A stretch of 64,000 bases of DNA from Candidatus Krumholzibacteriota bacterium (GCA_024275485.1 JAJRZA010000050.1:29914-93913), one strand, 5' to 3'. Counted from the first letter of the stretch, positions 44,236 through 55,465 are shown. Notes: generated from the sequence alone by a model not told the origin. Numbers and translations: made by a program.

Positions 44236-45492
44236 ATGGCCGATAGGTTTGACATCAACGTGGGGTCTGAAATTGGACGGTTGACCGGAGTATTGCTGCA
44301 CGACCCTGGCCCGGAAGTGGCCAACATGACTCCCGAGATGGCTGAACGGGCTCTATACAGCGACATCCTGAACCTTTCCGTGGCTCGAGAAGAGTACCGG
44401 CAATTGCGGGAAATTCTTTCTCGGCGGGCGAGGACTTTTCAGGTTGGAGAACTGTTGACCGAAATCCTGGGCAACAGCCGGGTCCGTGGTGGTCTGGTTC
44501 GGCGTATCTGCGAAGCTGAAGGGGTGGGGGATATTGCCAAGGATCTGGTGGACCTGCCCAGTGATGATTTGGCCAAGTTGCTCATCGAAGGGGTTCCCCT
44601 GGTCAAGGATAATCTCTCGCGTTTTCTCAGCCGCGATCGATATTCCCTGCCGCCCTTGCACAATTTCTTTTTTACCCGCGATTCGGCAGTGGTCATCAGG
44701 GACAAGGTTCTGATTTCCCGCATGGCCAACCGGGTCAGGGGCCGCGAAACCCGCATCGTTGAAGCCATCTTCGACTATCACCCCACTTTCAACGCCCGCA
44801 CAGTAAATCCGGCTCGACTGGGAGCCGCCGGAACCGAGGTGACCATCGAGGGTGGCGATATCCTGGTGGCCTCTCCCGAAATTCTCATCATCGGTATTGG
44901 AGCCCGCACGACAGCCAAGGCAGTTGATTTTTTAATTGAGCGCATCAAGGAGCAGGGTTACAAACAGCACCTTCTGGTGCAGGAATTGCCCAACACTCCG
45001 GAATCTTTCATCCACCTGGACATGGTCTTCACTTTCCTGGATGAGGGCTGTTGCATGGTTTTTGAGCCAGTTATTTTGCAGACTCATCGTTTCGACACGG
45101 TGCATGTGGAAGTCAACAATGGCCAGGTGATTTCCATCTCCGAAGAGGACAACCTGCTTTCAGCCCTGGGCAAGTTGGGTATGGATATGGAGGCGGTAGT
45201 TTGTGGTGGCAGCCAGGATCAATGGGTTCAGGAGCGGGAACAATGGCACAGCGGTGCCAATTTCTTTGCCTTGGGACCCGGGCAGGTCATCGGTTACGGA
45301 CGAAACCAGAACACAATTGAAGAGCTCAACACCGCAGGATTTGAAATCATTGGTGCCAATGAACTGCTGAAGGGCGGAAAGAATCTGGATGAAATGGGCC
45401 GCTGCGTGGTGACCATTGATGGTTCAGAGCTGGCCCGGGGCGGGGGTGGCTGTCGCTGCATGACGATGCCTTTGGGCAGAGAAGAAGTCTAG
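44236..45492 (+). CDS. arcA: Arginine deiminase
   Basis: Protein of 418 aa hydrolysing arginine to citrulline and ammonia. Family blocks are GRLTGVLLHDPGPE, LPPLHNFFFTRDS, the catalytic Glu region EGGDILV, His in FIHLDMVFT and the nucleophilic Cys in GGGGCRCMTMP at the C-terminus. ATG 44236 (GGGGAG six bases upstream) gives normal length. No arcB or arcC is adjacent, so it may work alone or with distant partners. Confidence 0.95.
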   Translation: MADRFDINVGSEIGRLTGVLLHDPGPEVANMTPEMAERALYSDILNLSVAREEYRQLREILSRRARTFQVGELLTEILGNSRVRGGLVRRICEAEGVGDIAKDLVDLPSDDLAKLLIEGVPLVKDNLSRFLSRDRYSLPPLHNFFFTRDSAVVIRDKVLISRMANRVRGRETRIVEAIFDYHPTFNARTVNPARLGAAGTEVTIEGGDILVASPEILIIGIGARTTAKAVDFLIERIKEQGYKQHLLVQELPNTPESFIHLDMVFTFLDEGCCMVFEPVILQTHRFDTVHVEVNNGQVISISEEDNLLSALGKLGMDMEAVVCGGSQDQWVQEREQWHSGANFFALGPGQVIGYGRNQNTIEELNTAGFEIIGANELLKGGKNLDEMGRCVVTIDGSELARGGGGCRCMTMPLGREEV

Positions 45493-45521
45493 TTTTTTTG
45501 GGCGGGTTTTTCCGGCAATAA

Positions 45522-48500
45522 TCAGGATCGGACCGACGGTTTCAACAGCCAGGTCTGACGCTGACGCAGAATGGCCCCTTCCAGTTTGTCCGTCTTAACG
45601 GGTTTGGCCACGTAATCGTCCATGCCGGATTCCAGGCAGTGCCCACGATCCCCTTCCATGGCGTTGGCTGTCATGGCGATGATGGGGATATGGCCAGTTT
45701 CCCCTTCCAATTGACGGATTTTGGCAGTGGCCTCATAGCCATCCATGACCGGCATCATGCAATCCATGATAATCAGGTCGTAATTACCTTCCATATAGGC
45801 TTTGACCGCCTCGGCGCCGTCGTTGACGCTGTCGGCGGTGAAGCCCATTTTTCTCAACAGGCCGAAAGCGACCTTGCGGTTGATGAGGTTGTCATCCACC
45901 AGGAGAATCTTCAAATTCCGGCGCCACTGGTCTTCATTGACCTCGTTGACGACGATATGGTCGGGGTGGGCATTGATGGATGAACCTTCCCAACCAAAGA
46001 TATCGCAGATGGTGCCATGGACCGATCGAAAGCGGGCCGGGCAGGTCAGGATTCTAAATTCCTTTTCACTGCCATCGGGGATGGAGGTCAGATCAGGCGC
46101 CAACAGGACAATATTGGACTTTGAGATGCCCGCCAACCGGGCTAACCGGTCCGCGTTCTGCAATCCGGAGCCTTCCGGCAAATCCAGAGCCAGAAAGACC
46201 AAATCGACACCGGGATTATCCTGGATGAATCTTTCTGCCTGGCTCAAGTCGGCGGCCGAATGAACGGTCAATTCCACGCGTTGCAAATAGTGCTCGAAAC
46301 TATCGGACGTTTCCTGGAGATGATGGACAATCAGGGCGTTCTTGGCGGCCATATTTTTGAAAAGCCTGTCCCAACCATTTGTCTGGTGTATTTTTTCAAT
46401 CTCATCTTTATCCGGCTCGGGCATTTCGGTTGTAAACCAAAACGTTGAACCTTTGCCGAGGGTGCTGAAGGCGTCAATTTTCCCATTCATCAGTTCAACC
46501 AGTTTTCGAGAAATACTCAGGCCCAGACCGGTGCCACCATATTTTCGGGTGGTTGATCCATCCGATTGTGAGAACGGTTCAAACAGTTCCGCGATTTTTT
46601 TCTTGGCCACGCCAATTCCAGTATCGGACACGGAAAATTTCAGGGACTGAATATCGGGTTCGCTGGACTCCATGGCCACCCTGATGGTCACATTTCCTTG
46701 ATCAGTAAACTTCAGGGCATTGTCGGCGAGGTTGATGAGCACCTGCCTGATGCGGGTGGGGTCGCCAAAGGTTACCATGGGAACGTCGGGGTTCACGCTA
46801 CCGCATAGTTTGAGATTTTTTTCCTTGGCCTTGACTCCCAACATATCCAGGACTTCATCAACCACCTGGCGTGGCTGGAATGGTATGAGCTCCAGTTCCA
46901 GTTTTCCCGCTTCAATCTTGCTGTAGTCCAGAATATCATTCAAAAGCCCCAGCAGGGATTCGGCTGAAGATGAGACAATGTTCGCATATTCCCGCTGCAG
47001 TTGTCCCAATTCAGTGGTCAACAACAGGTCGGTCATACCGATGATGCCATTCATCGGAGTGCGGATTTCATGGCTCATGGTGGCCAAAAATTCACTTTTG
47101 GCGGCATTGGCTGCTTCGGCGGCCAAGGCCATTTCGTTGGCATGGGCGGCTACTCTCTCCAACTGGATGTTGGCCTGATCGGATTCTTCCTTGGCCAGAA
47201 GCATCTTCTCCCGAATGTCCACTTCTTCTGTGATGTTCTTCACTGAACCGCGATAGCCCAAAAATGCACCATTTTCAACCACGGGCACACCGTTGGCTTG
47301 AACGGGGACCAGTTCTCCTTGGGAGTCCATGATCCAGTACTCCTCGTTGACCATGGGTTCCTGGAAGCGGGCCAACTTCAACATCATGCGTTTGAGGCGG
47401 GTTTTTTCTTCAGGTATCACCAAGTCCAGGAAACTGGTTCCGATCAATTGCTCGGGTTCCTGGCTGAGCATGGACTGGGTATTTCCGGAAATGAAGGTGA
47501 ACACTCCTGTTTGATTGGTCTCCCAGACCCAGTCGCCGGCGGCTCTGGCCATGTCTGAAAACCGTGTATGGGATGCCTGGAGATCCTGAGCCGCTTTTCT
47601 TTCCCGTTGATGAATATGGGTAATGGAGCGGGCGATCAAGTGAGTCATGGCGAGGAAAAGTCCGGCCACCACCAGACCCAAAACCAGGGCACCAGCACTG
47701 AGTTGAGCGGCCTTTTCATGCAGGCTCCAGTATTGATGTCGGGCGTTTTTACCAAGGGCAATTTTCATTTCCTGCTGGAAGCGTCCAATATGAGCCGAGC
47801 CGGACTCAAGTTTCGGCGACAACTCGGACATTTTCTCACGGGTCCGATGAAAGGCCATCCGGTATTGGGCATATCCTTGGTTGCGCGGAGGCACTTCCTG
47901 CCCCATCAGTCTTGTTTTTAGAAACTGATAGTGGGTAAAAATGGAGTCTATTTTTTTCAGGTGTCCTGGATTTGACAAAAGCTCCATTCGATAAGCCGTC
48001 AATCGGGTTTCAAGGTTGTCCAGGGCGGGAATCAATTCTTGTTCATGAATGATGCGGCATTGGGTCATGGTCTTGGCATTGGCCATTTTGTGCAGCAGTT
48101 GCTGGCACTCGTTGGCCGACTGCAGGGCTTCTCGGGTATGGTTGGAAACAAGAATGGAGAATTGATCCAAGAGCAAGAGGGGCACCAATTCCTTTTGATC
48201 CCAATGATTTCCTTGGCCCTGGGGTTTCCTCAGTCGACGCTTTTGTTGGGCAATTCCCAACAGTATTTCTTCGTGAAGATTGTTGATTGAGGAGGTGAAT
48301 TCGGCCTGGTTGGGAACCAACTCATCATACAACACCTGCGAGGCATGTGCTGCAACCAGCTTTTCCGCTCTGAGGTCCAGAGTTGTGCTGCACAGGCCTT
48401 CCCAAAGTATGACGGCAGCGGTGAGGTTCTCGAATTCTTCTTTCAGGTCGTAAGCTTCGGCGATCCTTGCAGAAGCTTTCATCAGGGTGGTCATTTCCTG

Positions 48501-48812
48501 GTCCAGCGTCATCAGGGCATTTAAGTTGTTGGAGGCATCTTCGTTGTTCCAGTTGTTTCTTGCCAGGGCCTGAAGAATAAAACGGCGTTGGGTAAGGTGT
48601 TGAAAAAAACTGGTTTGTAGTTCCTGGCTATTAAAGAGGTCGTCGGTCAGGGTTTGCAGTTCCTTGTTAAGGCGCTTCTCCTGGACCAGGTATAGTCCTC
48701 CCGTGACGCCCCCGAAAACAAGGACGGTCAGGATAAGAAACCAGACCCGGGTTTCAATGGTGTTCAGTCGTTTCAGAAAATTTGAAGGCAAAACTCTTCC
48801 TTTTCCAACCAT
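45522..48812 (-). CDS. Hybrid sensor histidine kinase with two receiver domains
   Basis: Protein of 1096 aa. TM1 near residues 21-40, a long helical extracytoplasmic sensor to about 375, and TM2 near 376-398. A PAS domain (about 415-535) is followed by HisKA with phospho-His581 in [11 protein letters not shown] and HATPase_c ([24 protein letters not shown]). A degenerate receiver (about 785-910) keeps FLALDLPEG but lacks the conserved Lys. A canonical receiver has Asp1017 in [12 protein letters not shown] and Lys in VAKPV. There is no output domain, so the phosphate must pass to another protein. The ligand is unknown. Confidence 0.92.
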   Translation of the reverse strand: MVGKGRVLPSNFLKRLNTIETRVWFLILTVLVFGGVTGGLYLVQEKRLNKELQTLTDDLFNSQELQTSFFQHLTQRRFILQALARNNWNNEDASNNLNALMTLDQEMTTLMKASARIAEAYDLKEEFENLTAAVILWEGLCSTTLDLRAEKLVAAHASQVLYDELVPNQAEFTSSINNLHEEILLGIAQQKRRLRKPQGQGNHWDQKELVPLLLLDQFSILVSNHTREALQSANECQQLLHKMANAKTMTQCRIIHEQELIPALDNLETRLTAYRMELLSNPGHLKKIDSIFTHYQFLKTRLMGQEVPPRNQGYAQYRMAFHRTREKMSELSPKLESGSAHIGRFQQEMKIALGKNARHQYWSLHEKAAQLSAGALVLGLVVAGLFLAMTHLIARSITHIHQRERKAAQDLQASHTRFSDMARAAGDWVWETNQTGVFTFISGNTQSMLSQEPEQLIGTSFLDLVIPEEKTRLKRMMLKLARFQEPMVNEEYWIMDSQGELVPVQANGVPVVENGAFLGYRGSVKNITEEVDIREKMLLAKEESDQANIQLERVAAHANEMALAAEAANAAKSEFLATMSHEIRTPMNGIIGMTDLLLTTELGQLQREYANIVSSSAESLLGLLNDILDYSKIEAGKLELELIPFQPRQVVDEVLDMLGVKAKEKNLKLCGSVNPDVPMVTFGDPTRIRQVLINLADNALKFTDQGNVTIRVAMESSEPDIQSLKFSVSDTGIGVAKKKIAELFEPFSQSDGSTTRKYGGTGLGLSISRKLVELMNGKIDAFSTLGKGSTFWFTTEMPEPDKDEIEKIHQTNGWDRLFKNMAAKNALIVHHLQETSDSFEHYLQRVELTVHSAADLSQAERFIQDNPGVDLVFLALDLPEGSGLQNADRLARLAGISKSNIVLLAPDLTSIPDGSEKEFRILTCPARFRSVHGTICDIFGWEGSSINAHPDHIVVNEVNEDQWRRNLKILLVDDNLINRKVAFGLLRKMGFTADSVNDGAEAVKAYMEGNYDLIIMDCMMPVMDGYEATAKIRQLEGETGHIPIIAMTANAMEGDRGHCLESGMDDYVAKPVKTDKLEGAILRQRQTWLLKPSVRS

Positions 48813-48945
48813 AGGTTGTGAAAACGGCTTTTCATGGGCTGCTTGTTTGAATCGGTGGCAGATCGCCCGGGTTGAGTTATTTTAAGTGCCCAACGGGTCC
48901 TATATTGACAAATGTCCCAACTAAATAATCCCTAGGAGACTGCAC

Positions 48946-49917
48946 ATGAGTTCTGCCCTGCGTGCATTTATGAACGGGCTGGTGGATTTTGCGGGCCTGT
49001 TTCCGCCGGCGATTCTGAGCATGGAGACTGCGGTCAATCAATACGCCGGATTTCGGGGTGAGCCAGAGGCTTGGATGCTGGGTCGATTCATCGTGCCTGC
49101 GGATCGGTTGCCCGAGTTCGCTGTCTGTGCGGAAAACCACCTGGCCACCGGCGACCCATGGGGAGTATCGGCCCTGTTGGGAGACCGTGAAGACGCCTCC
49201 AATTCGATTGCGATTCTGCCAATCCAGTGCCGGGCCATTGTTAATTTGGAGACCGAGCTGGCCGGACTGGCTGCGGTGGAGGTCCTGGAGGTTCCCTTGC
49301 CCGGCAATTCGTCGCCGGAGGGTCTTTCGTCTTTTCTCAATGCCTATCTCGATGGCCTGATGCGAGCCGGGGTTCAGGGGCGGGACCTGTTTTGGGAGTT
49401 GCCCCCATCCGTCCCCGAAAAATTGGAATTGCCTCTTTTGAAGGTGGTGTCTGATCTGGGCGACTCTCGTTCCGAATCGAGTCGGGCCACTTTGCGCCTG
49501 GGGGCCAAGCTACGCTGCGGTGGTGTGATCCCTGAGGCCTTTCCTTCGGTGGAACAGGTGGCCCGGGTGGTGGCCCACTGCAGGGATCTGGGCCTGCCTT
49601 TGAAATGCACAGCCGGTTTGCATCATCCGATTCGGCATCAGGCCAAGGAGCCACTGGTGATGATGCACGGGTTCCTGAATGTCTTCGGGGCAGGATTGCT
49701 GGCCCATGCCCATGGTTGGGACGCCGGTCAATTGGCCAGGGTGATCGCCGACACCGAAGCACGGTCTTTCCAATTTGATGCTGGCGAATTCCGCTGGCGC
49801 GATCATACTGTTCAGGCCGATACCGTGCGCACTCTGCGCAGCCAATATCTCTGCGGCTTTGGCAGCTGCTCATTTTCTGAACCCCGGGATGATCTGCAAA
49901 ATCTCGGCTTGCTCTGA
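48946..49917 (+). CDS. Unknown protein in tyrosine-catabolism operon
   Basis: I do not recognise this 323-aa protein. It has no signal peptide or TM segment. Conspicuous blocks are FAGLFPPAILSM near the start, AKLRCGGVIPEAFPS at about residue 185, and PLKCTAGLHHPIRH...MMHGFLNVFGAGLLAHAHGWD at about 225-260. His, Cys, Lys and Arg clustered in beta-strand-ending positions suggest a TIM-barrel enzyme; that is inference. AGGAG precedes the ATG. It is 22 bp upstream of fumarylacetoacetase, which links it to aromatic amino-acid breakdown. Confidence 0.8.
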   Translation: MSSALRAFMNGLVDFAGLFPPAILSMETAVNQYAGFRGEPEAWMLGRFIVPADRLPEFAVCAENHLATGDPWGVSALLGDREDASNSIAILPIQCRAIVNLETELAGLAAVEVLEVPLPGNSSPEGLSSFLNAYLDGLMRAGVQGRDLFWELPPSVPEKLELPLLKVVSDLGDSRSESSRATLRLGAKLRCGGVIPEAFPSVEQVARVVAHCRDLGLPLKCTAGLHHPIRHQAKEPLVMMHGFLNVFGAGLLAHAHGWDAGQLARVIADTEARSFQFDAGEFRWRDHTVQADTVRTLRSQYLCGFGSCSFSEPRDDLQNLGLL

Positions 49918-49938
49918 TGCCCGAAAGGATTTAGTCAC

Positions 49939-51225
49939 ATGGATCCCACCTCTGATCCCTCACTGAAATCGTTTGTTCCCGTGGAAGAGGATTCCCACTT
50001 CCCCATCCAGAATCTGCCTTATGGGATTTTTTCTCCCACACCCCGGGAAGATTCTCGGGTGGGAGTGCGCATTGGCGATCAGGTGTTGGACCTGGCAGTG
50101 ATCCAGGATTGTGGGTTGTTGGACAGTGCCAACCTGCCTGCCGATATCCTCAGCTATCCGGTTTTGAATCCTTTTATGGAATTGCCCAAAAAGCAACGGC
50201 GGGCGGTGCGATTACTTGTCAGCGGCTTGTTGCGCGAGGGTGAACCCACTCTTCGTGACGATGAAAACCTGCGCAGACGGGCCCTGGTGCCGGCCGATTC
50301 GGTGACCATGCATCTGCCGGTGGCCATCCGGGATTACACTGATTTTTACTCTTCCAAGGAACACGCCACCAATGTGGGCATCATGTTCCGGGGCAAGGAC
50401 AACGCCCTGATGCCCAACTGGTTGCATTTGCCCGTGGGCTACCATGGCCGGGCCAGCAGCATCGGCATTTCCGGCGAAGATGTGGTTCGTCCCCATGGTC
50501 AGACCATTGCCCCGGATGCCAAGACCCCTTCTTTTGGGCCCAGTCGTTTGATGGATTTTGAATTGGAGATGGGATTCTTCGTGAGCTCGAACTCCTTTCA
50601 GGGTGATCCCATCGACGTGGATCAGGCTGCGGAGAACATCTTTGGCATGGTGCTGGTCAACGACTGGTCCGCACGGGATATCCAGAAGTGGGAATATCAG
50701 CCTCTTGGTCCTTTCAATGCCAAAAATTTTGCCACGCATATATCGCCCTGGGTTGTGACCATGGATGCTCTGGCGCCTTTCCGCAGCACAGCCCCGGTGC
50801 AGGAACCAGAGCCTCTACCCTACTTGCGGGAGAGTGATCGTCACACCTTTGATATCAACCTTGAAGTGCATATTCAGGCCGAAAACGACGAGGAGAGCCT
50901 GCGGGTTTGCTCCAGCAATTTCAAGCATCTGTACTGGACCATGGCCCAGCAACTGGCTCACCACACCGTCACTGGTTGCAACATGAGCGGTGGTGACATG
51001 CTGGCCAGCGGCACCATCAGCGGACCGGACAAGGGCAGTTTCGGCAGCATGCTGGAGATCACCTGGCGTGGCACCGAACCGATTGTCCTGCCAGGTGGGG
51101 CAGAACGCAAATTCCTTGCTGACGGCGACACCGTGACCATGAGTGGCTGGTGTCAGGGAGACGGCTATCGGGTCGGATTTGGCGAGGTGAGCAACACCAT
51201 CCTGCCTGCCAGGAATCTGCAATGA
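49939..51225 (+). CDS. fahA: Fumarylacetoacetase
   Basis: Protein of 428 aa hydrolysing fumarylacetoacetate to fumarate and acetoacetate, the last step of tyrosine/homogentisate degradation. It has an N-terminal SH3-like domain (LPYGIFSPTPREDSRVGVRIG) and the FAH core with metal/catalytic blocks DYTDFYSSKEHATNVG, YHGRASSI, ELEMGFFV, NDWSARDIQKWEYQPLGPF and ISGPDKGSFGSMLE. AAAGGA lies eight bases before the ATG. It overlaps the ligase gene by 4 bp. Confidence 0.96.
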   Translation: MDPTSDPSLKSFVPVEEDSHFPIQNLPYGIFSPTPREDSRVGVRIGDQVLDLAVIQDCGLLDSANLPADILSYPVLNPFMELPKKQRRAVRLLVSGLLREGEPTLRDDENLRRRALVPADSVTMHLPVAIRDYTDFYSSKEHATNVGIMFRGKDNALMPNWLHLPVGYHGRASSIGISGEDVVRPHGQTIAPDAKTPSFGPSRLMDFELEMGFFVSSNSFQGDPIDVDQAAENIFGMVLVNDWSARDIQKWEYQPLGPFNAKNFATHISPWVVTMDALAPFRSTAPVQEPEPLPYLRESDRHTFDINLEVHIQAENDEESLRVCSSNFKHLYWTMAQQLAHHTVTGCNMSGGDMLASGTISGPDKGSFGSMLEITWRGTEPIVLPGGAERKFLADGDTVTMSGWCQGDGYRVGFGEVSNTILPARNLQ

Positions 51226-53189
51226 CAGCTGGCGGCCAAGACATCCTCTGGCAACCATCGAAGGATCAGGTGGCTGCTGCCCGGGTGACCCGGTTCAGGG
51301 AGTTTGTCAACCAAATCCATGGCCTGGATTTGACCGACTACGAAGGCTTGTACCAATGGTCTGTTGAAGAAGCCCCTGAATTCTGGCGCGCTCTTTGGGA
51401 TTATTGCCAAGTGGTGGGTGATGGTCCGGGGGCAACAGTGGTGGAAGGTTTCCTACGCATGCCGGGGGCCCGTTGGTTCCCCGAGGCCCTGCTCAATTAT
51501 GCTGAAAATCTTCTTCAGGGCCGAGACGCCGCCGAGGCCATCGTTTTTCTCAATGAACGAGGCGATTCCACCAGGCTGACATTTTCCCAACTGAGAGACC
51601 AGGTCGCTGCTTTTGCTTCGGCCTTGAGGTCCGATGGAGTTGGAAGCGGAGATCGAGTAGTTGGTTTTCTGCCCAATCTGCCCCAAACCGTTGTGGCCAT
51701 GCTGGCCACCACCAGCTTGGGCGCCATTTGGTCCAGTTGTTCCCCGGATTTTGGCGTGGAAGGTGTGCTGGACCGGTTTAGTCAAATCGAACCCTCGGTT
51801 CTGGTATGTGCCGATGGCTATTTCTATGGCGGCAAGCAACACAACAGCCTCGCGGTTGTGGAGCTGATCAGGGAGCGGTTGAAGACTCTGCGCCGAACGT
51901 TGGTTGTGAACTATCTCGGCCAGGGGAAAAATTCCGATTCATCTCTTGCCGAGGGGTTGACTTCTTTCACCGACTATCTGGCCCAGGGAGCGGGAGCGAA
52001 ACTTGAATTCACGCGCCTGCCTTTCGACCATCCTCTTTTTATCATGTTCTCTTCCGGCACCACCGGCCTGCCCAAATGCATGGTTCATTCGGCTGGAGGC
52101 ACACTACTTCAGCATTTGAAGGAACATCGGTTGCACTGTGATCTGGGCCCGGATGATCGTTTCTTTTATTTCACCACCTGCGGCTGGATGATGTGGAATT
52201 GGCTGGTCAGCGGTCTGGCTTCCGATGCCACGATCATGCTCTATGATGGGCACCCCTTGAAACCCGGCCCGATTCTGTGGGATTACGCCCAGGATGAACA
52301 CCTCAGCATTTTTGGCACCAGCGCCAAATACCTGGAAACCTGCCACAAATTGGGTTTGCTGCCCGCTCGGAGCCATGATCTGACTTCCTTGCGTTGCCTC
52401 CTGTCCACTGGCTCGCCCCTGGCACCGGAGTCTTTCGACTATGTTTACGGTGAGGTCAAAAAAGACCTGCAATTGAGCTCCATCTCCGGCGGGACGGACA
52501 TCATTTCCTGCTTTGTGCTGGGAAATCCGGTTCTGCCCGTGCACCGGGGACGATTGCAGTGCAGGGGTCTGGGCATGAAAGTGGAAGTCTTCAACAGCGA
52601 CGCTCAACCCGTGGTGGGGGAAAAAGGCGAGTTGGTTTGCTCGGCGCCTTTTGTATCCATGCCCACCGGATTTTGGAATGATCCGAAGGGCAGTCGTTAC
52701 CATCAGGCCTATTTCGACCGCTTTGAAAATATTTGGTGCCACGGTGATTTTGCCGAGCTGACATCCGACGGTGGCATGATTATTCACGGCCGCAGCGATA
52801 CCGTGCTCAATCCAGGCGGGGTGCGAATTGGAACCGCCGAGATCTATCGGGTAGTGGATCGCTTTGCCGAAGTCACCGAAAGCCTGGTTGTGGGGCAGAG
52901 TCACCAGGGTGATGTTCGGGTGGTGCTTTTTGTGGCTCTGCGGGAAGGTTTAACCCTGGGTCCAGACCTGGAGACCCGTTTGCGGCACAGGATTCGGGCC
53001 GAAGAAACTCCTCGTCATGTGCCCGCCGTAATACGGCAGGTTCCGGCCATTCCCCGGACGATCAGCGGGAAAATAGTAGAGCTTGCGGTGCGCAATATTT
53101 TGCATGGATTGCCCGTGGAAAACAGCGAAGCACTGGCCAATCCAGAGTCGCTGGCATATTTTTCGAATATGGTTGCTGAATTGTCGTAG
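51222..53189 (+). CDS. Acetoacetate-CoA ligase
   Basis: Protein of 655 aa of the ANL superfamily. It activates acetoacetate with CoA and ATP. The N-terminal block ILWQPSKDQVAAARVTRF and RWFPEALLNYAENLL are typical of AacS; the AMP-binding motif is MFSSGTTGLPKCMVH; GRSDTVLNPGGVRIGTAEIY and RTISGKIVELAVR (catalytic Lys) end the protein. It is coupled to fahA through ATGA, so acetoacetate made by FahA is converted directly to acetoacetyl-CoA. Confidence 0.95.
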   Translation: MTAGGQDILWQPSKDQVAAARVTRFREFVNQIHGLDLTDYEGLYQWSVEEAPEFWRALWDYCQVVGDGPGATVVEGFLRMPGARWFPEALLNYAENLLQGRDAAEAIVFLNERGDSTRLTFSQLRDQVAAFASALRSDGVGSGDRVVGFLPNLPQTVVAMLATTSLGAIWSSCSPDFGVEGVLDRFSQIEPSVLVCADGYFYGGKQHNSLAVVELIRERLKTLRRTLVVNYLGQGKNSDSSLAEGLTSFTDYLAQGAGAKLEFTRLPFDHPLFIMFSSGTTGLPKCMVHSAGGTLLQHLKEHRLHCDLGPDDRFFYFTTCGWMMWNWLVSGLASDATIMLYDGHPLKPGPILWDYAQDEHLSIFGTSAKYLETCHKLGLLPARSHDLTSLRCLLSTGSPLAPESFDYVYGEVKKDLQLSSISGGTDIISCFVLGNPVLPVHRGRLQCRGLGMKVEVFNSDAQPVVGEKGELVCSAPFVSMPTGFWNDPKGSRYHQAYFDRFENIWCHGDFAELTSDGGMIIHGRSDTVLNPGGVRIGTAEIYRVVDRFAEVTESLVVGQSHQGDVRVVLFVALREGLTLGPDLETRLRHRIRAEETPRHVPAVIRQVPAIPRTISGKIVELAVRNILHGLPVENSEALANPESLAYFSNMVAELS

Positions 53190-53303
53190 GTCGTTGAGGA
53201 AAACCCGCCACATCACCTTCATAAATCCAATCGCTAGTTCGTGTCCTTCGGGCCGGGCACCTCCTGTTGCCATACTTCTGATTCTTTGTTTCGAAAGGGC
53301 ATC

Positions 53304-55463
53304 ATGCTGCGTCGTGTAAATGTTTTGTTGCTGTTGATCATTCCTGTGATCTGTATTGCCCCCAAAGCCTTGGGAGACGAAGGTATGTACCCCATGAGCG
53401 AACTGGACAAGCTGGATTTGAAGGCCGTCGGACTGGAAATCGATCCTTCCCTAATCTACAACCCCGACGGCTTGAGCCTGGTCGATGGCATCTGCAAGAT
53501 TGGTGGCTGCACGGGGTCCTTCGTATCGGACGAGGGGTTGATGCTGACCAACCACCATTGCGCCTTCAGGGCCATTCGCGATGTCAGCTCCCCAGAACAC
53601 GATTTCCTGACAGAGGGATTCAGCGCCATCACCAGAGGTGATGAAGCTCCGGCAGTGGGCTACACCGTTCGCATCACCGACAGTTATCGAGATGTTTCGG
53701 CCGAGGTTCTGGCGGTGGTCAGCGCAGGCATGGATCCCGAAAAACGCACCAAAGCCATCGAAAAAAAGATGAAGGAACTGAGTCTTGCCGAAGAGGAAGC
53801 CCATCCCGGCAAACGGGCCGAGGTCAGCGAAATGTTCCTGGGCAAAACCTATGTGCTGTTTCTGTACACCTACCTCAAGGATGTGAGACTGGTTTATTCG
53901 CCTCCGCTGGCCATTGGCAATTTTGGGGGCGAAGAAGACAACTGGATGTGGCCCCGTCACTCCGGTGATTTCAGTTTTATGCGGGCTTATGTCGGCCCTG
54001 ATGGCGAGCCGGCCGACTATTCCGAAGACAACGTACCCTATGAACCAAAAGTTGTGTTGGAGGTGGGCAGCGAAGGTGTCCAGGAAGGTGATTTTGTCTT
54101 CATTTTTGGATATCCCGGGACAACCTATCGGCATCGTTCAGCGGCTTTTCTCCGCTATTTGAGTGAGCAATACATGCCGGTGGTTGTGGACTGGTATGGC
54201 TGGCAGATTGAGAACCTGGTGGCTTCGGCCCAGGGCGACCGTGGGCGGGAACTGGCCCTGGCCGCCAGGGTCAAGGGCCTGCAAAACACCTACAAAAATT
54301 TCCGGGGAAAGTTGCAGGGCATCGACAGGCTGGATTTGCTGGCGTCCAGGGATCGGCAAGAACAGCATTTGCAGCTCTTCATCGATTCGGATACCCAACG
54401 CCGGGACAACTATGGTCAGGTGCTCAGCCGTCTGGATGATTATTACACCCGGCGGGCCGAAACGACTGTCTTCGATCTCTGGTTGCGGTACATGCTGCGC
54501 AGCAGCGAGACCATGAGTGCGGCATTGACCGTCTGGGAAAATTCCATCGAGAAAAACAAGCCGGAGACGGAACGGGAGTGGGCTTACATGGCCCGCAACC
54601 TGGACCAGACCATCAATTCCCTGGTGATCAAGGCCGATACCTACGATCCCCAGGCCGATGCCCTTATCATGGGTGAATTGCTGCGCCGGGCCGAATCGAT
54701 TTCCCAGGCCAAACAATTGCCTGCCGTTGCGGACATGACCGGTTCCGAGGGACAGAAAAAGGTCCGCAAATTCCTGGATGGGGCTTTTGAAAAAAGTTTG
54801 CTGATGGATTCCGATACGCTCTTGAAGGCCATGGAAATGGACACCGATGAACTGGAGGAAATGAACGATCCTTTCCTGCAATTGGTCGCTGGGTTGTATC
54901 CTCCCTTTCTGGAATTGCGGGAGGAAAATAAACGCCGCAAAGGTGAATTGGATCAGCTACAGGCTTCTCTACAGGAGATCAAGCGTCAGTTTCAGGGCCA
55001 GGATTTCGTGCCTGATGCCAACGGAACCCTGCGTCTGACCTTCGGCCGCGTCGAGGGCTACAGTCCCCGTGATGGGGTACGCCTGACTCCCTTGACCACT
55101 CTGGAGGGAATCCTGGAAAAAGACACCGGAATGGAACCTTTTGCTGTTCCGGAGCGTTTCAAGGATTTGATTGTTGCTGGAGATTTTGGCCCTTTTGCCC
55201 ATCCGGAATTGGGGGCAGTGCCGGTGAATATTCTTTATAGCACGGACACCACCGGCGGGAACTCCGGCAGCCCCGTGCTGAACGCCAGGGGGCAGGTTGT
55301 CGGCCTCAACTTCGATCGGGCCTGGGAAGCAACCATCAATGATTTTGCCTGGGACCATAGCTACAGCCGCTCCATTGGAGTGGATATCCGATATGTATTG
55401 TGGGTGACCTGGAAATTTGGCGGTGCCGAACGGTTGCTCCGGGAGATGAGAGTGGATTTTTAA
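53304..55463 (+). CDS. S46-family dipeptidyl-peptidase (DPP7/DPP11-like)
   Basis: Protein of 719 aa. The signal peptide is LLLLIIPVICIAPKALG. The chymotrypsin-like core is split by a helical domain: catalytic His in TNHHC (residues 84-85), Asp in EEDNWMWPRHSGDFSF and Ser in TTGGNSGSPVLN near the C-terminus. Family enzymes remove dipeptides from peptides in the periplasm and are typical of asaccharolytic Bacteroidota and relatives. ATG 53304 follows AAAGGG. The stop is 2 bp before the next gene's ATG. Confidence 0.95.
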   Translation: MLRRVNVLLLLIIPVICIAPKALGDEGMYPMSELDKLDLKAVGLEIDPSLIYNPDGLSLVDGICKIGGCTGSFVSDEGLMLTNHHCAFRAIRDVSSPEHDFLTEGFSAITRGDEAPAVGYTVRITDSYRDVSAEVLAVVSAGMDPEKRTKAIEKKMKELSLAEEEAHPGKRAEVSEMFLGKTYVLFLYTYLKDVRLVYSPPLAIGNFGGEEDNWMWPRHSGDFSFMRAYVGPDGEPADYSEDNVPYEPKVVLEVGSEGVQEGDFVFIFGYPGTTYRHRSAAFLRYLSEQYMPVVVDWYGWQIENLVASAQGDRGRELALAARVKGLQNTYKNFRGKLQGIDRLDLLASRDRQEQHLQLFIDSDTQRRDNYGQVLSRLDDYYTRRAETTVFDLWLRYMLRSSETMSAALTVWENSIEKNKPETEREWAYMARNLDQTINSLVIKADTYDPQADALIMGELLRRAESISQAKQLPAVADMTGSEGQKKVRKFLDGAFEKSLLMDSDTLLKAMEMDTDELEEMNDPFLQLVAGLYPPFLELREENKRRKGELDQLQASLQEIKRQFQGQDFVPDANGTLRLTFGRVEGYSPRDGVRLTPLTTLEGILEKDTGMEPFAVPERFKDLIVAGDFGPFAHPELGAVPVNILYSTDTTGGNSGSPVLNARGQVVGLNFDRAWEATINDFAWDHSYSRSIGVDIRYVLWVTWKFGGAERLLREMRVDF

Positions 55464-55465
55464 AT

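Noticed and set aside
45490..45521. Terminator between arcA and the hybrid kinase
   Set aside because: There is a T7 run but I could not find a convincing stem in front of it.
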